The notes below the pieces were generated by a model that ran no database searches, had not been told where the DNA came from, and saw only the letters and a program-made list of their open reading frames with translations. Below are positions 63,181 through 64,000 of a DNA stretch of 64,000 nt, in pieces. How positions within the stretch are numbered: position 1 is the first letter of the stretch; each line of letters opens with the position of its first letter. Position numbers and translations under genes: made by a program. The stretch comes from Pseudoclavibacter chungangensis (GTDB taxonomy: Bacteria; Actinomycetota; Actinomycetes; Actinomycetales; Microbacteriaceae), in contig NZ_JACCFV010000001.1 of NCBI RefSeq assembly GCF_013410545.1, positions 2,728,001 to 2,792,000 on the forward strand, written 5' to 3'.

Positions 63181-64000
63181 TCAGTCGTTCGTGACGTCCG
63201 GGCGGTGCATCGCGCGCGCCGCGTCCGTGATCGAGCTCGACAGGCTCGGGTACACGGCCCACGCGCGCGCGAACTGATCGACCGTGAGTCGCTGCTCGAT
63301 CGCGATCGAGAGCGGCAGGATGAGCTCCGACGCCTTCGGCGACACGATGACGCCGCCGATGATGATGCCCTGGTCCTTGCCCGCGATGAGCTTCACGAAC
63401 CCGTCACGCACGTTCTGCATCTTCGCTCGCGGGTTCTGCGAGAGCGGCAGCTTGTGGATGCGCCCGTCGCGCTCGCCGTCCTCGATCGAGTGCGCCTGCC
63501 AGCCGACCGTCGCGATCTCGGGGTACGTGAAGATATTCGACGCGACGTTGCGCAGATTGATCGGCCGCACCTCGTCGCCGAGCGCGTGGAACACGGCCGT
63601 GCGCCCCTGCACCGACGCGACCGATGCGAGCGGCAGGAACGCCGTGCAGTCGCCCGCCGCATAGATGTTCGGTACCGAGGTGCGCGCGACCTTGTTCACG
63701 CGGATGTGCCCCGAATCGGTCAGCTCGACGCCGACGCTGTCGAGTCCGATGTTCTGCGTATTCGGGATCGAACCGACCGCGATGAGCACGTGCGAGCCAC
63801 GCACCTCGCGACCGTCCGAGAGCGTCACGACGACCTCGTCCCCCTCGCGCACGGCCGACTCGGCGCGCGATTTCGAGAGCACGGTCATGCCGTTGCGCTT
63901 GAACACCTTCTCGATCACGTCGGCCGCGTCCGCGTCCTCGCCGGGCAGCACGCGGTCGCGGCTCGAGACGAGCGTCACCTTCGTGCCGAGCGCCGTGTAG
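63181..64000 (-). CDS. lpdA: LpdA-type NAD(P)H-quinone dehydrogenase, flavoprotein disulfide reductase family (partial)
   Basis: The C-terminal ~273 residues are present; the frame runs past the window end. Seen are the central NAD domain (VLIAVGSIPNTQNIGLDSVG), the FAD motif VPNIYAAGDCTAFLPLASVA, and the dimer domain FTYPEIATVGWQAHSIED with C-terminus WAVYPSLSSSITDAARAMH. The His-Glu pair (HPTxSE) of true lipoamide dehydrogenase is replaced by YPSLSSS, so lipoamide activity is unlikely; Mycobacterium LpdA (Rv3303c) shares this trait and reduces quinones. Confidence 0.88.
   Translation of the reverse strand, partial: YTALGTKVTLVSSRDRVLPGEDADAADVIEKVFKRNGMTVLSKSRAESAVREGDEVVVTLSDGREVRGSHVLIAVGSIPNTQNIGLDSVGVELTDSGHIRVNKVARTSVPNIYAAGDCTAFLPLASVASVQGRTAVFHALGDEVRPINLRNVASNIFTYPEIATVGWQAHSIEDGERDGRIHKLPLSQNPRAKMQNVRDGFVKLIAGKDQGIIIGGVIVSPKASELILPLSIAIEQRLTVDQFARAWAVYPSLSSSITDAARAMHRPDVTND

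Noticed and set aside
63181..64000. Lipoamide dehydrogenase of the pyruvate dehydrogenase complex
   Set aside because: The catalytic His-Glu pair at the C-terminus is missing and no E1/E2 genes are near, so the LpdA quinone reductase type fits better.

Overview
The window is about 70% GC and shows dense coding, many GTG starts, ATGA/GTGA/TGATG stop-start overlaps, a WhiB regulator, a three-part acyl-CoA carboxylase (AccA, AccD and the small AccE), DUF3499, DUF5719 and a LytR-CpsA-Psr protein. This marks a high-GC Actinobacterium. A member of the Micrococcales (Microbacteriaceae-like) is the best guess, but it is an inference. I saw no rRNA, tRNA, CRISPR array, transposase or phage gene.

Layout. 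(1) 1-11.2 kb is a conserved chromosomal block: ahcY (partial), manB, DUF3499, a degenerate zincin, DUF5719, a giant membrane glycosyltransferase, whiB2, manA and an acyl-CoA dehydrogenase. (2) 11.2-38.2 kb is a cell-envelope polysaccharide locus. It holds an O-antigen-ligase-like protein, a DUF2142 membrane protein, galE, DUF2304, several family-2 glycosyltransferases, a very large secreted repeat protein, a Wzm/Wzt ABC exporter, two RgpF-type rhamnan proteins (one fused to a glycosyltransferase), all four dTDP-rhamnose genes (rmlA/rmlC on the minus strand, rmlB/rmlD on the plus strand), an acyltransferase-SGNH protein and a family-1 glycosyltransferase. (3) 38.4-49.8 kb holds a MarR regulator, the LCP ligase, purE/purK, GtrA, a PH-domain protein, birA, accD/accE, an RNA methyltransferase, maf and a wall-anchored CAP protein. 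(4) 50.2-64 kb holds a heterodimeric ABC exporter with a TetR regulator, an RNase HI fusion, hrpB, a Bcr/CflA transporter, the biotin-containing carboxylase subunit, a repeat-rich gap, a small unknown gene and an LpdA-type flavoprotein (partial).

How the parts fit. ManA and ManB feed mannose phosphates, Rml makes dTDP-rhamnose and GalE makes UDP-galactose. The glycosyltransferases and RgpF proteins would assemble a rhamnose-containing glycan, Wzm/Wzt would export it, the acyltransferase would decorate it and the LCP protein would attach it to peptidoglycan. BirA biotinylates the AccA subunit that works with AccD/AccE.

The gene order from ahcY to lpdA resembles the Mycobacterium tuberculosis Rv3248c-Rv3303c region as I remember it, with the polysaccharide locus inserted. 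The most distinctive non-coding features are a family of very long, nearly loopless palindromes at gene ends (two are copies of one 55-bp element), -10 boxes placed 6-7 nt before start codons (leaderless genes), a palindromic whiB promoter, a stacked operator region before the CAP gene, and a degenerate ~25-bp repeat array near 62.4 kb.
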